64,000 nt of DNA from Piezodorus guildinii (GCA_023052935.1 CM041295.1:167640366-167704365), one strand, 5' to 3'. Counted from the stretch's first letter, positions 11,342-22,379 are shown. The notes: generated by a model not told the origin, from the sequence alone. Translations and numbers: made by a program.

Positions 11342-12740
11342 TTAATTTGGTGGATTATAAGGACGTTCAGGAATTTTGATAGGATGCTCAGGAGGGAGTT
11401 TCACCCGTAAGGGTAGATTTTGGGGAGGGGTCGGTTGACTGGAAGCTTGTGGTTTAGGACGGGAGACCGGAGGCTTGAATTGGGAGTTCGGAGGCGCCTG
11501 ACTAGCAGTTTGTTGCTTCCTTACAGCGGTGACCTCTGAGAGAGATTTCATGGTTTCCTCAGTGGGAACTCTGGATGAAGGTGTGGCAGGCTGCTGTGGA
11601 GCGATCATATTAGCAGGTTTTCGAATTTCAGGAAACTCAGACAAATTATCAAACTCTGGTACCTGAGGACGTATCTTCTGGTCTATTCTTTTTACTGACG
11701 AATTTTGTGATCTCTGGTGAAGAAGGCTTTTATAAACGACACAACTAGCCGGGTGGCCTTCCCCGCAAAGAACACACTTTGCTGGCTCAATCTGAAATTT
11801 CTGGCAAGTGGCTGAGGCACGTGGTCCGGCAAACTTAACACACCTAGCCTGGTGGTAACAGTATGATTTAGTGTGTCCAAATGTTTGGCATTTGGGGCAC
11901 TGGACAATATTAGTTTTTTGCCTAGGCTCTTCGAAAGGGACAGATGAGTACACCAGCCTTTTCACCTGAAATATTTCCGGATTATTACTGGCTGGTTCGA
12001 GGTCAACAAAAAATAATGGCAATGGGTATTTTTCTGTGGGGTGTGTCACTGAAGAAATGTTCCGTGCGTGATGCCCAATTTCTTCCAGACCTCGTTTAAT
12101 TGCTTCAGTGGGAGTGGATGAGTGGAGACCGCGTAAAACCACTACATAAGATTTTTCTTGTCTCAACTGATAACAGTAGAAATCATAATTGTTTTAACTC
12201 AAATAATTTATGAGTTTTTTATTAATTCTCTTTTGTGGTGGTATATATTTTGATATCGCTTAGTCGACAAAAACACTGAAAGTTCGGTTGCCCAATGAGA
12301 GCGGCGATTTCATCACTAAGCAATATAAAATAAATAATATCGGAAACAAAGATAAGAGGTTGCTCGGGATCAGAAAATCCTTGAGGCTGGTTTAAAATGT
12401 TTACTGAATCGGAATGGTTCGTAATAGAATACGTTGCGGTTGAAAGTGGTGTGGCGTTTGAAGCGGAAGACGCCGGAGATTCAAGTTGGTTGGCTGCAGT
12501 GGTGCTGCGAGTTTTTGGCGGAGAAGGAATTGATTTTGGCGGTTGTTTGGACTTGGCCGTTTTATTATTATTATTATTTTTTTTTTTTTTGGCGAATTAC
12601 CGCCGGACCCAGTGTTGTTCCTGTGGCGTTTCTGGCGTCGTGTTAAATATTGGGAATCGGATTCTAATATTTACGCTAATCTCAGAGAAAGGCGTTTCAT
12701 TCCCTGATTCATCATAAGATAGAGTCTTATCTAAGTCCAT
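11342..12740 (-). pseudogene. Jockey ORF1 (gag-like nucleic-acid chaperone), broken
   Basis: The start is most likely the ATG read from 12740 (MDLDKTLSYDESG), which aligns with the start of the 54.8 kb copy. A stop follows at about residue 47, after HWVRR. The longest open part (11342-12166, 274 codons) has the PRE/C2HC-type region followed by knuckles CPKCQTFGHTKSYC and CVLCGEGHPASC. Between them the usual second knuckle reads CVKFAG, so one zinc-binding Cys is lost. The C-terminal part is rich in Pro and Gln. In intact elements ORF1 binds element RNA. Confidence 0.75.
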
Positions 12741-12887
12741 GATGAATACAATAGAAAAAATAAATATAACGTCCTCTTATATTGTGAGCTAAATAAAAAT
12801 AAATAAAAAAGAAGGAGAAGTTATATAGACTTATATAAATTACTAATAATAGAAAATTAACGTATAAATCTTAAAACTAAACTATTT

Positions 12888-12889
<2 letters not shown>

Positions 12890-12948
<59 letters not shown>

Positions 12949-12953
12949 TATAC
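12890..12953. repeat. (AT)n microsatellite
   Basis: An almost pure AT dinucleotide run inside the Jockey 5' UTR. Confidence 0.95.
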
Positions 12954-13454
12954 ATAGAAAACATAAAACAAAATGAACATTTCTTATTTAGTAAAATGAA
13001 GTCCTAGAGAAAGAAAAAAAAATAAAATAAAGTTTTACAGGATGAAAATCAAAGTTTATATGAAAAATGTCGAGGTTACGAAGTCGGAAATGACAATATT
13101 GCCGATCGAGACCTTGTAAACAAAGCAGAGGATTAGTAAGTCCTAGCCTAGGCGTTATCTCCAGCCTAGGACGGCCACCAGTCTGTTACTGTATATTGGT
13201 CTGTATATATTACTAATTGCCACTCACCTCTTGATATGTGTTCGTTAATGTGTTTATCAGTGCAACCACTCACGATTTACAAAGTTTGAAGCATTTTCAA
13301 GCAGTATCACATTGATGAGAAGGAAACTAACATAGAGCAATACGTAAGTAGAACTGCGCCAGCGGCCATTTTAGAAAACACTTAAGCTAAAGTTAAATGG
13401 AGAAAAAAACAAGGCTATTGTAATAGGTTCTAATTCACTCCTACCTATCTGTCT

Positions 13455-13860
13455 TTAATGGTAATATAGTTTTTATGATTTGAAAATCTAGCTGACTAAG
13501 ATTGCTGATCAACTTACTTCTATCAATTAATGTAAATGATTGCTCAACTGGCAAGAAGAATGCTAAGACACGCCACCAAATTAATTCCTAAGCATTAGTT
13601 TCAACGTCCTCTAAACAACTAGCTATGGTTATATGCCAAGTTTGAACATAGAAGGCTGAACACGATTTCGTTAATTGTGGAAGCAACAGAGTATGCGTCG
13701 TTGATTGACAAAAGGTACTAAATGATTGATATTTTGGCATATTTTTATTCTAGTTGTTTAGGTACATCGATATCCCCCATCCGATTTTATCTTAAAAACA
13801 TTCAAGATCTTTCGAACAGCTATTCAGAAATGCAATCATTTAAAAAAATCTGGTGCGGGT
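13455..13860 (-). repeat. Dispersed repeat X, copy 2
   Basis: Collinear with 9282-9403 plus 10464-10690. Shared phrases include GATTGCTCAACTGG, AAGAATGCTAAGACAC and TTTGAACATAGAAGG. It lacks the hAT-like insertion and so serves as the empty site that defines it. The copy is about 20 percent diverged by eye. Confidence 0.6.
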
Positions 13861-13899
13861 AACACAACTATTACTTAACTTTGTAGTTAAAATTTATTT

Positions 13900-14470
13900 A
13901 AGAACTATTGTAAAAAGTTAAAGTTAAAATATAGGAAAGTGAAAGCAAAAAAGTTTGAAAAATCATGGGAGAAGTTGGTTCAGGGTCCAGTCAGAGGAAC
14001 CATTTTTTATCAATTGTAATAAAATGGTATGGTTAATTTTTTATAATTTAGAAAATTAAAGGAACTTTAGAGGAAGAACATTTAATAATTCTTCATTTAA
14101 GACCTTCTAGAACGTTTCAATAACAAAGAAACTACTTGATATTAAAGCCCATTAAATTTGGCAACGATATAGCGAGTTTAATCATAATCGTTTGAACCAT
14201 TTTTTAGCAAATCGTAAAAGGTGTAAAATATATGGTATAAAGAGGCCGAAATCTTTTTCGATCTTATCTATCATAAGTTGTCCTTTTTAAGTTAGAATTA
14301 GCACACACAGACCTTTTTGCAGGACTTCCTCTTTTGGACTCATAGGAACGTGTATTTCATAAAATTTGTATTTTCGGTTAAAACTGGAATTTGAAAATTT
14401 TCATATCGCAATACTTCCCGTCACTGTATGTTTCACATATAGGCAAGTGAAAGTAAAAAGTACTAATTAC
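13900..14470 (-). repeat. Family E dispersed repeat, minus orientation
   Basis: The reverse complement of the family best seen at 42940-43970. Recognisable blocks include CACACAGACCTTTTTGCAGG, GATATTAAAGCCCATTAAAT and, at the edge, AAGTGAAAGTAAAAAG. No reading frame is conserved among copies. Confidence 0.65.
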
Positions 14471-14754
14471 ACATTTAATTCTATTAACTTTCTGCTATTA
14501 TACATCTCTACCACATTCATTCTTTCCGGATTTTTTTTTTTTTTCAAATTGGAAAAATATTTCTTTTTTATTTAATAATTAATTAATTTCATTGGTATTT
14601 CATATTTTCTTTCTTTAACAATACTAATAATAGACTACTATTTGTGTCAAAAGGAATTGAAGACATTTTTCAAAACGGCATTTCGAATATTCCAGAATTA
14701 AAAAGGATAAGACATATCCGATATTAAAGACTACATATAAACAACAATAATTTC

Positions 14755-15055
14755 TACTAGTCTTGGTTATTTTTATTAGGGCTTTAAAACGTATATTATA
14801 AGAGCTTTAATTCCATGTAGGTTTTATTCTTATTGAAATAGTCTGACAAGATTTAAATGCCAAATGTTTATCATTCCTACCTCTAATTTTATTGATTCAA
14901 ATTATTTAACTATTTCTACACGCATTTTGATATGTGAAAGAATTTGATAATGAACAGAAGGAAAAAATTACAAAAATATTTTTCCAGGATACTTTTTTTT
15001 TTCTTGTTATCTAACAAAAAAACTTGAAGAAGGTAATGGTGAGTGACTAAAAGCC
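14755..15055 (+). repeat. Family E fragment
   Basis: Contains CATGTAGGTTTTATTCTTAT followed by GAAATAGTCTGACA and ends with GAAGGTAATGGTGAGTGA, matching the second half of family E. It directly abuts a Jockey 3' fragment. Confidence 0.6.
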
Positions 15056-15057
15056 TT

Positions 15058-15432
15058 TATCATTATTTATTGAAATTTACAACTTTATTAGTTAATACAT
15101 CAAGTAAATTAGCTAACAGATAAAATACATGAAGAGGAAATGCCCATTGGCAGCACTCCACAAAGTAATCTAAACTAGAAGGTTTAGGGGCCATCTTCTT
15201 TTCAGACGCCTCGGGGGATTGTCAGGAATGGAAGAGGAAGCAAGGATTGAAACTAGTGTGTAGAGTGGGAGTGGAGTTAGTCATAGAAGGATTGATACCT
15301 GCTTCGGGCTAAATCAGCAACATATGGAACATTAAAGTCTTTATGGTTGGATTTATTCCTGACAAATTAAGGAGCATTTTTCAAAGCATTTTGGAATTAT
15401 AAAGATTGAATACGTGATGATTTTTATGGAGC
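15058..15432 (-). pseudogene. Jockey LINE 3' fragment (end of ORF2 plus tail)
   Basis: The minus strand holds the last ~110 codons of the Jockey ORF2 seen at 47224-48237, including the LRRLKRKWP-like terminal region near 15200 and the 3' UTR ending in GTAAATTTCAATAAATAATG. It is 5'-truncated at about 15432 and carries stops. Confidence 0.7.
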
Positions 15433-15439
15433 CTGTCAT

Positions 15440-16185
15440 TAACTTCAATTATTTTTTTTTTAATTCTTTCTTTTTTCCATTTATTTATTTTAAATAAATG
15501 TTATCCATCAATACTTAATTTATATATTTTTTCAAACTTGAACTTTATTTAAAGGTGTAGAAGTGAGCTACTAAGTGAAAAAAGCTTTGTGTTATGCGCA
15601 CTAAAATTTTTCTTATTGAATTTCTTATTTTCTATGATTTTTATTTCTGTTTGTGTAGCAGGTTTCTGGCTGAATTATGTATTTATTATACTTTTCTGGC
15701 TTATTTTTTTTCACATTTCATACAACATTCTATAAACAGCCTTGTAAAACCGGAAAATACTTAACAGCCTAATTTTGATTCCTGTATTTCTTCTATTTTA
15801 AAAATTTGCTTCAATAAATAAAGTCGTTTGTTTCTCGGACCCAGATTTTTTACTGTATAAATGCATATGAATCAATCCTTGTTGAATTTTAATATAACAA
15901 TTAAATTGGAAATTTAACTCTTTTAGGAAACATTTTAAAAGCTAGCTGATATCCGGCCTGGTTATCGATCCTGGTGTGGCTTATTATCCTAACAGGAGGT
16001 TACGTCCCACCCAGAAAATTGTTAGCAAGAGCCACTCTCATCATTTTAATGAATTACACATATGGAATGCATAGTTTATTTTTTTATCGTGAAAATGTTC
16101 ATTCATTAAACCTCTAATCAATCCTTTATTCACCTACACCAAATATTTTGTATTCATTTATTAAACCTTTTGTATAAATTAAAAC
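15440..16185. other. Unassigned AT-rich sequence
   Basis: No repeat match within the window and no coding signal. If the exon at 16192-16265 is real, this is its downstream intron. Confidence 0.4.
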
Positions 16186-16191
16186 ACTTAC

Positions 16192-16265
16192 ATTTTTATA
16201 ATGAATGATCCTGCTATATCGAGCCATTTTTGGTTGATCAATTGTATTGATCCACGGCCAAAAAC
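16192..16265 (-). CDS. Candidate host-gene exon, 74 bp
   Basis: On the minus strand this segment is bounded by a strong acceptor (pyrimidine-rich CCTTGTTGTGTTTCAG) and a near-ideal donor (GTAAGTG). Two frames are open across it. One reads VFGRGSIQLINQKWLDIAG. The other passes through FWPWINTIDQPK into MARYSRIIHYK, whose ATG sits in a favourable CAAAAATGG context, so it could also be a first coding exon. The product is not recognised. It is the only place in the first half of the window where both splice signals look good and no transposon explains the sequence. Confidence 0.3.
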
Positions 16266-16439
16266 CTGAAACACAACAAGGCTATATTAGAATTTTCAAC
16301 TATTTAAGTCATTCATTGTACCATTCTAAAATAAATTTTAAGAAAGTGAATATTCATTCAAACGAAAAATTTATAGGAGGGTAGGAGAATATGTTTATCT
16401 CGGACCATGTACAGATTACTACAATACTATACAGAAAGG

Positions 16440-16680
16440 TTATTTATCGATATTTTATCAGATATTTTTATGTCTGCCTAGGGGAGACCCTGCGGTAGGT
16501 AGTCCCTCCTGGAACAAACCCAGCCTCTATGAAGTGGGTTCCCAACAATTGGTGAAAAAAACTTGAGGGCTGAACGTAATTCATAATCATCTCATTGCAC
16601 GGCCGTTGGCTCAGAAACATTTCGAATCTCTGTATGTAATGAACCCAAGACAGTTGTAGAGGTACAGGTTTTTATTATTT
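16440..16680 (+). mobile_element. SINE-A copy, tRNA-like head lost
   Basis: Matches the body of the 17.7 kb SINE-A: CCTCCTGGAACAAACCCAGC, AAGTGGGTTCCC, GCACGGCCGTTGGC and ATGAACCCAAGAC. The tRNA-like promoter region is missing. Confidence 0.7.
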
Positions 16681-16689
16681 TTTTAGAGG

Positions 16690-17130
16690 TTAAATATGGC
16701 AAGTGTTGAAGATCTTACGGTTATATGCCTCTAAGCCCAAGTAAGCTGAAACATGGCAACAAAGTCTAATTCGCTTTTTTACTATTGATTATGTCATTTT
16801 ATTTATAGTCAACTGATCTAAAAAAAAAACAAAAAAAAAAACAGGGTAATACATGAGTCTAGATTGGATCACAATAATGTTCGTTATGGCAGCGAAACGT
16901 GTGAGCTTACGTCAAAGGAAGAAATATTTTTTTTATTTAAACATATTTATTGATATTTACAACTGTTTTAAAACATACAACAAGTAAATGTGTTGTAGGG
17001 AGAAATATAAAAACGAAAATAAAACCTTGTATTGATAATATTTGCTCTAAAGAAAATTATGACTGCCTGGAAAAAAGTTTATGAAGGTTCTCAGCTTAAA
17101 AAAGAACGAGTGAATCAATTTTTTTTAAAA
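16690..17130. repeat. Dispersed repeat G, copy 1, split by a Jockey stub
   Basis: Collinear with 31790-32110, sharing GCGAAACGTG.GAGCTTACGT and GTCAAAGGAAGAAATA. The alignment is broken at 16920-17008 by a 73-bp Jockey 3' stub with an 8-bp target duplication. The nature of repeat G is unknown. Confidence 0.6.
16928..17000 (-). mobile_element. Jockey 3'-end stub, 73 bp, with 8-bp target duplication
   Basis: Only the last ~70 bp of the Jockey 3' UTR are present (AACATATTTATTGATATTTA on the plus strand, i.e. a poly(A)-ended tail on the minus strand). The sequence AGAAATAT occurs at 16920-16927 and again at 17001-17008. The copy at 31.98 kb shows the uninterrupted site. Confidence 0.7.
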
Positions 17131-17139
17131 ATATTTATT

Positions 17140-17657
17140 TATCTATAGATGAAACTGAAATTTCATATTCAAGAAAAAATACACCCCAAATGCTACACCA
17201 AGTTTTCCGCCAAAATCAGCTGAACGGAATAACTACTTTTTTATCATGCATTTTGAACCTTATACAGTTTTACTTTTATCTCTAAAACGGTTTTAATTAA
17301 ACTCTCTATACCGGTGTATATTAATGGGCTTTAATATCATCTAGGTTTCATTCTGATTGAAATAGTCTGACATGGCTTAAATGTGGATATTTTAAATTTT
17401 CTTTTTTAAAGTACCTTTAATTTATTCGGAATAATTGACCATTACATGTTGTCAGAATTGATACAAAACGGGCAAATAAACAATTTGAAAGCATTTGATA
17501 ACCAACTGAAGGAGAAAACTGCAGTAGTTTTATTTTTATGAACGTAAAAATAGTAATATAGAAGTATAGCATAATGTTGGAAAGCTAAAGACTTTAGAAA
17601 ATATGTTATCGTGTATCTAAAGTTGTATGAGGTAATAAAAATTTGATAAATCTAAGT
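17140..17657 (+). repeat. Family E dispersed repeat
   Basis: Aligns with 43170-43700: AATGGGCTTTAATATCATCT, AGGTTTCATTCTGATTGAAA and CCAACTGAAGGAGAAAACTG. No coding potential is retained. Confidence 0.65.
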
Positions 17658-17670
17658 AATCTTTTTATGT

Positions 17671-17983
17671 GGGATCGGCGTGGTCTAGTGGATAGAGCAC
17701 TAGCCTGCTGTGCTCCGGGTCCTGGGTTCGAATCCCGGTTGTGGCAGAAATATTATTTATTCTGTTAATTCAGTCGGGGGGCGACCCTAGGGTATGGAGA
17801 CCCTCCTGGGGCAGACCCAGCCTCTATAAAGTGGGTACCCAAATTAATTGGGGAAAAACCTGGCGGCTGAGCGTGATTAAGGCCTAATCACCTCATTGCA
17901 CTGCCGTTGGCCTAGAAACAGTACGAATCTCTATATGTACTGAGCCCAAGACCCTTCTCATGGGTTGTAGTGGTACAGGTAAA
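17671..17983 (+). mobile_element. SINE-A, full-length tRNA-derived SINE with 13-bp target duplication
   Basis: A 313-bp element opening with a tRNA-like head (GTGGTCTAGTGGATAGAGCA) that contains intact polymerase III boxes, followed by a non-tRNA body that recurs at 1451, 16440 and 23715. It is flanked by a perfect direct repeat AATCTTTTTATGT (17658-17670 and 17984-17996), the signature of target-primed reverse transcription. The element has no long poly(A); its 3' end is GGTTGTAGTGGTACAGGTA. It encodes no protein and would depend on a LINE for mobility. It sits at the 3' end of a Jockey copy. Confidence 0.9.
17681..17735 (+). promoter_or_regulatory. Internal polymerase III promoter of SINE-A (boxes A and B)
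   Basis: TGGTCTAGTGG at 17681-17691 fits the tRNA A box and GGTTCGAATCC at 17725-17735 is a perfect B box. Spacing is 33 bp between boxes, in the tRNA range, which indicates derivation from a tRNA gene. Confidence 0.85.
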
Positions 17984-18169
17984 AATCTTTTTATGTAATG
18001 ATTTTTTTTATTTATTAATTTATTGAAATTTACAACTGTATTAGTAAATACATCATGTAAATTTGCTCATAATATAGATAATATACATGAAAAGACATGA
18101 AGGGAATATGTCCATTGGAAACAATCCACTAGGTAATCTACACTAAAAGGTCTCGAAGCAATCTTCTTT

Positions 18170-19905
18170 TCAGACGCCTCAGAGGATTGTCAGGAATGGA
18201 AGTGACTTGCTTTATATTGAAACTAGTGGGTTAATGTGGGAGTGGAGTTTGTCATGGAAGGAATGATACCTCGTACGGGCCAAAGCAGCAACATATGGGA
18301 CATTAAGGTCTTTATGGATGAGTTTGTTGGTGACAAAGTAAGGAGCATTGAGGATTTTTCGAAGGATTTTGGATTGTAAGGATTGAATAAGGGAAGAATT
18401 TGATGGTTTAGTAGAGCCCCAAAGCTCAACCCCGTACGTCCAGATAGGCCTTATGATGCTCATACAGATGAGCCTTTTGTAGTTAAGTGGAAGGTTAGAG
18501 CGTCGGTCCTGTAAGTGTTGAAGTAAGCGAAAGCGGCGGGCAGTTTCTTGTCGTTACAGTCTTGTGTGCGGATTCCAAGTTAGTCGTTAGTCAAGTAGGA
18601 GTCCTAGATAGCGAATCTGTTCAACCGGGACTAGCGGAATATTATTAAAGGACACTATAGGGCAAGATGTCATACGCGAGAGGCAAAAGAAGTATCATTA
18701 TTGACTGATAACACACAAGTGTCATCAGCATATGTAGAAAAGAAGGTGTTAAGATGGGTTGGGATATCAGCTGTATAAACTGTGTAAAGAAGGGATCCTC
18801 GGATACTGTCTTGAGGAACGCCAGCAGACTAAATAAATAGGGATGAATAAGAACTATTGTGGTTTATTTTGAAGAATCTTCCAGAGAGGTAGGACTGGAT
18901 AAAGAGGTAGTATGTAGGAGGGAGTAATTTACGGAGTTTGTAAAGCAGTCCTGGGTGCCAGACCCGGTCAAAGGCCTGTTCTACGTCGAAGGTTCCCGTG
19001 CAGTACAATCCGCGCTCTAGTGCTGATGAGACAACATCCACCACACGATTTCATTGCTGGATGGTGGAGTGGGAAGAGCTTATGATCCGGGATTATCTGA
19101 GAAGTCTCTCCTCGTTTAAGGGTTAGTCTATATAGAATTTTACCCATAATGCGTAAAAGTGAAATAGGACAGTAAGAGGAAGGCAGCTCCAGCGGCTTTC
19201 TAGGTTTAGGGATCATTTTAACAATTGATAACTTCCAGGGTTCAGGAAAATATGTGGTCCGAAGTATGGCATTGTAATTATAAGGATTTTTTTGGAAGTT
19301 GTTTTAGGACATTGGGAGTGATTAAATCGTGTCCAAGAGCTCTGCGGGAAGGTAACCTGCAAATTATGTTTGAGATCTCTGAAGGATGAAATGCTTGAGG
19401 AGGAAGGGCCAGCTGGAGTGGAATATCCAGTTCTGCTTCAAAGCATTCAAGGTGGTGCTGATTAAGGATATCAGGGTGCGGGTTGAAGGTTTCAAAGAGG
19501 TGCTGAGCAAATGTTTGGGATTTCTTTTCATCAGATCTGGTCCAGGATTGAGATTCATTGAGGAGAGGATGATTAAAATCTTTGAACTGAAGCAGTTTCT
19601 TAGTAGTAGTCCAAAGTGATTTATCATAGTAGTAGTAGTGAGATTTTCTGACATATTTAGTAAGTTTTGAATTTTGAACTTCCTGATTTCTGCCTTAAGT
19701 TTGTTAGTCAGAATGGTATAGTTAGTTTTCTCTGATGGGTACCTAGTCCTATGCCACTTTGATCTTGCTCTGTGTTTTTCTCTTAATAAGATTCGAATGT
19801 GCTGTGGGAGGTTAGATTGTAGAATGTTAGTGGTGTTGGTATTTGTAGTGTTATCGCGTATATATGGCTCTGTCAATATATAGATTGAGCGGGATTTCAC
19901 TAAGG
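18170..19905 (-). pseudogene. Jockey ORF2 (reverse transcriptase), many breaks
   Basis: Blocks in order on the minus strand: LPQHIRILLREKHRARSKWH (19800 region), SSYCPISLLRIMGKILY (RT motif region near 19170), FDVEQAFDRVWHPGLLYKL (motif A, about 18950), SADIPTHPNT/YADDTC-like text near 18720-18770, TYGVELWGSTKPS and KILRKILNAPYFVTNK near 18360-18440, and the terminal DNPLRRLKR near 18170. Each block lies in a different frame. It copied element RNA into DNA when intact but is now inactive. The family matches the 47 kb copy at roughly 80 percent by eye. Confidence 0.75.
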
Positions 19906-19909
19906 AGTC

Positions 19910-20810
19910 TAGTGAGAAGGAAGATGAGAGGTCTGATGATTTCTTGAAGGTCTAGAAGGAAGGAACTCAAGATTGAATAAATATCATGTGCATTTGGACT
20001 AGGATATGGATTCGTATCAGAGGCTTGAGGAGTATAACTCGTATGAGCCGAAGTGGTGATTGTGGGATGTACTCGTCGAGGGGTACTTGGAAGTTCATTC
20101 TTGAATGATAAGGAAGGTAGATTTGGTTTAGATTGGACCGTAGGATGGGATGGGACTTGGTGTAGTTTCTCTGGTGGTAACTTGACCCGTAAGGGTAGAT
20201 GAAGGGAGGGAATCGGTTGTTGCGGATCTTCAGGCTGAGGTATGGAGGTCTGGGACCTGGTTTGAGATTTTGGAGGCGTCTGTCATCTGGGCTGTTGCTT
20301 CTTTGAGATGATCTCGGAGAACGGTTTCTTCACGGGTTGAGGAGTTTGAATCTTCTTTGCTGAGGTGAAAGGCTGTTGAGTTTTTTCAGCTTAAGTTTGT
20401 TGGAGTTCTAGGAAGTTGTGTGTGTCTCTTCTGTTCTACGCTCTTCAAAGATCCTTGGTGTATTTTTTGCTTAATAAGATTCTTATAAACTTCACAACCT
20501 CTGTAGCTTGCAGGGTGTGCTTCACCACAAAGAGCACATTTTGCTGGCTAATTTCCTGGCTTCGGACAGGTGTCAGAGGAGTGTGGGCCGGCGCATTTTA
20601 AACACCGGGCCTGATGAAAACAATAGGACTTAGTGTGCCCCAGCTTTTAGCATTTTGTACATTGCACTATTATTGTTTTTTTTTCTTGGCTGTTCGAAAC
20701 GGATAGTGGAATATAACAGCCTTGTAACCTGAAAAACATCTGTATTATTTTGCGCTGGCTCAAAATCAACAAAAAAATGTGGAAAAGGGTATTTTTCAGA
20801 GGGGCTTATG
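19910..20810 (-). pseudogene. Jockey ORF1 remnant with zinc knuckles
   Basis: The minus strand holds RCLKCAGPHSSDTCPK and CALCGEAHPAS, the second and third CCHC knuckles of a Jockey gag-like protein, followed by Pro/Ser/Thr-rich sequence. The second knuckle, damaged in the 11.8 kb copy, is intact here. Stops break the frame. Confidence 0.65.
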
Positions 20811-20814
20811 TACG

Positions 20815-21240
20815 TCGTGTAGGTTTCATTCTGACTGAAAAAGTCTGACAGTGCTTAAATGCCGATAGTTTAAATTTTCTTCATCTGATGTATCTAATTT
20901 TTTTTTTAAACTATAGCATATTTTTAGTATTGATAAAAAATATTCATGCACACGTAAAGAATATACATAAAGAACAAATTTAATAACCAACTAATGAAGA
21001 AAAGAGCAAAAAAATTATTTTATGTATATATTTTATTTTTAAGAATAAGAATAGTAATATAATATACAGACGAAGTTGTATAAGGTAATGGAGAATGGTG
21101 AAAAAACTTATAAAACTAGGTAATTGTTGTGGATAGTAATTTATCTTGTTAGATTATTTAATCAGAAGCACATGTCTTTATTGAAACTCAACGCGATTCT
21201 GTAAACTATAACTTTGTAACTAAACAGGTTTCAATTTTGT
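20815..21240 (+). repeat. Family E fragment
   Basis: Begins TGTAGGTTTCATTCTGACTG and continues with GACAGTGCTTAAATGCCGAT, the second half of the family E consensus. Confidence 0.6.
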
Positions 21241-21243
21241 GAC

Positions 21244-22160
21244 TTAAAAGGTTTCAGGGCAGTATTCTTGGACCCATCCTTTACACAGTCTTTACAGCTG
21301 ATGTACAACCCATCCTTCCACCTTCTTTTCTATATATGCTGATAACACCTGTGTATTATCAGTCAATAATGATCCCACTATTGCCACTCAAACCCTTCAA
21401 TCCCACATCAGAGAACTTAAGTATGGTGTCAGGTTTGGAGGATAAAAATTCCACCCAATAGCCTTCACCGTGCTTCGTAAACCGATGACATCCTGGCCAA
21501 CAGTATCCTCCAATAACACTCCGCTTGTCCCAGTCGAACAGATCCGATATCTAGGACTCCATTTGGACAAACGTCTTACTTGGATCCTCACACAGGACTA
21601 AAACGAAAAGAAACTGCCAGACGTTTTCAACTACTTCAACACTTACTGGACAAACGCTCAAACCCGCCGCTTAACTACATAAGACTCATCTACATGACTA
21701 TAATAAGGCCGATATGGCCTTACGCAGTAGAGCTTTGGGGCTTTACTAAACCATCAAATTCTTCCCGTCTCCAATCCTTACAATAAAAAATCCTTCGAAA
21801 AATCCCCAATGTTCTTTATTTTGTCAAGAATCAACTCATCCATAAAGACCTAAATGTTTCCTATATTTCTTGCTTGGTCCTAACCAGGTACCACTCCTTT
21901 AATGACAAACTCCATTTCCACTCCAATCCACTAGTTTCAAACCTGGCTACCTCTACAACTCCCGATAATCCTCCGAGGCGTGTGAAAAGAAGATGGCCCC
22001 GAGATCTTCTGGTTTAGCAGTAGTATCTCCACTATATTACTATGGGTAGTATCTCCACATGTGGATCATGACGGTATAATCTTGTATCACATTTACATCA
22101 TATTTTATTATACAGTTGTAAATATCAACAAATATATATATGCTTTTAAATAAATAATAA
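21244..22160 (+). pseudogene. Jockey LINE ORF2 3' half, plus strand
   Basis: The only plus-strand member of the first Jockey family here. It starts in the RT core (GSILGPILYTVFTADV), passes in another frame through CVLSVNNDPTIATQTLQ, LIYMTIIRPIWPYAVELWG and FTKPSNSSRLQSLQ, and ends with PDNPPRRVKRRWPRDLLV. The 3' UTR ends near 22160 in TTGTAAATATCAACAAATAT. It is 5'-truncated inside the RT domain, with frameshifts near 21350 and 21440. Confidence 0.75.
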
Positions 22161-22164
22161 ATAA

Positions 22165-22375
22165 ACTTCTTAGGTTCAAAACTGCAAGTGGCCCTAGGAT
22201 TTATTAATGGGATTAAAAAATCTTTAGTTATGCTATCCTTTGAAGTGGGCGTAAAAAGGTGTTCCCGAGCCTGTGCGATGATACTCGTTAAAGATTCCTA
22301 TCCTAATAAAACCTAGGAAAAATTTAGGACTATAACTGCAACAGAAAAAAAAAATTAAGTTTATATATATTTTTT
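22165..22375. other. Unassigned spacer between Jockey and SINE-C
   Basis: About 210 bp with no repeat match inside the window. A 10-bp T run marks the edge of the next element. Confidence 0.4.
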
Positions 22376-22379
22376 TTTT

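Larger units (their letters stand above)
10693..13390 (-). mobile_element. Jockey-clade LINE, 5' end complete, truncated within the endonuclease
   Basis: Running on the minus strand from 13390 to 10693, it contains a 5' UTR, ORF1 (zinc-knuckle nucleic-acid binding protein) and the first part of ORF2 (endonuclease). The 5' UTR matches that of the element at 53885-55380, including TACGTAAGTAG near the extreme end, so the true 5' terminus lies around 13385. The 3' part (rest of endonuclease, RT, tail) is missing, the reverse of normal LINE truncation, which implies a later deletion or recombination. Repeat X flanks it on both sides. Confidence 0.75.
18000..20814 (-). mobile_element. Jockey LINE, long but degenerate, endonuclease domain deleted
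   Basis: Minus-strand order from 20814 to 18000: ORF1 remnant with zinc knuckles, then directly the ORF2 region after the endonuclease, RT, C-terminus and the 3' UTR (GTAAATTTCAATAAATTAAT). Comparison with 47088-49650 shows the endonuclease-coding stretch is absent at about 19905. It begins abruptly next to family E at 20815, so the 5' UTR is missing. SINE-A lies immediately beyond the 3' tail. Confidence 0.75.

Noticed and set aside
12397..12717. 106-codon plus-strand frame
   Set aside because: Antisense of the Jockey ORF1 N-terminal region on the minus strand.
17671..17745. Genuine tRNA gene
   Set aside because: Boxes A and B are perfect, but the rest does not fold into a clear cloverleaf by eye, the body recurs in other copies, and target duplications flank the whole 313 bp, so it is a SINE.
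18223..18429. 68-codon minus-strand frame overlapping the RT
   Set aside because: Out-of-frame shadow of the Jockey ORF2.
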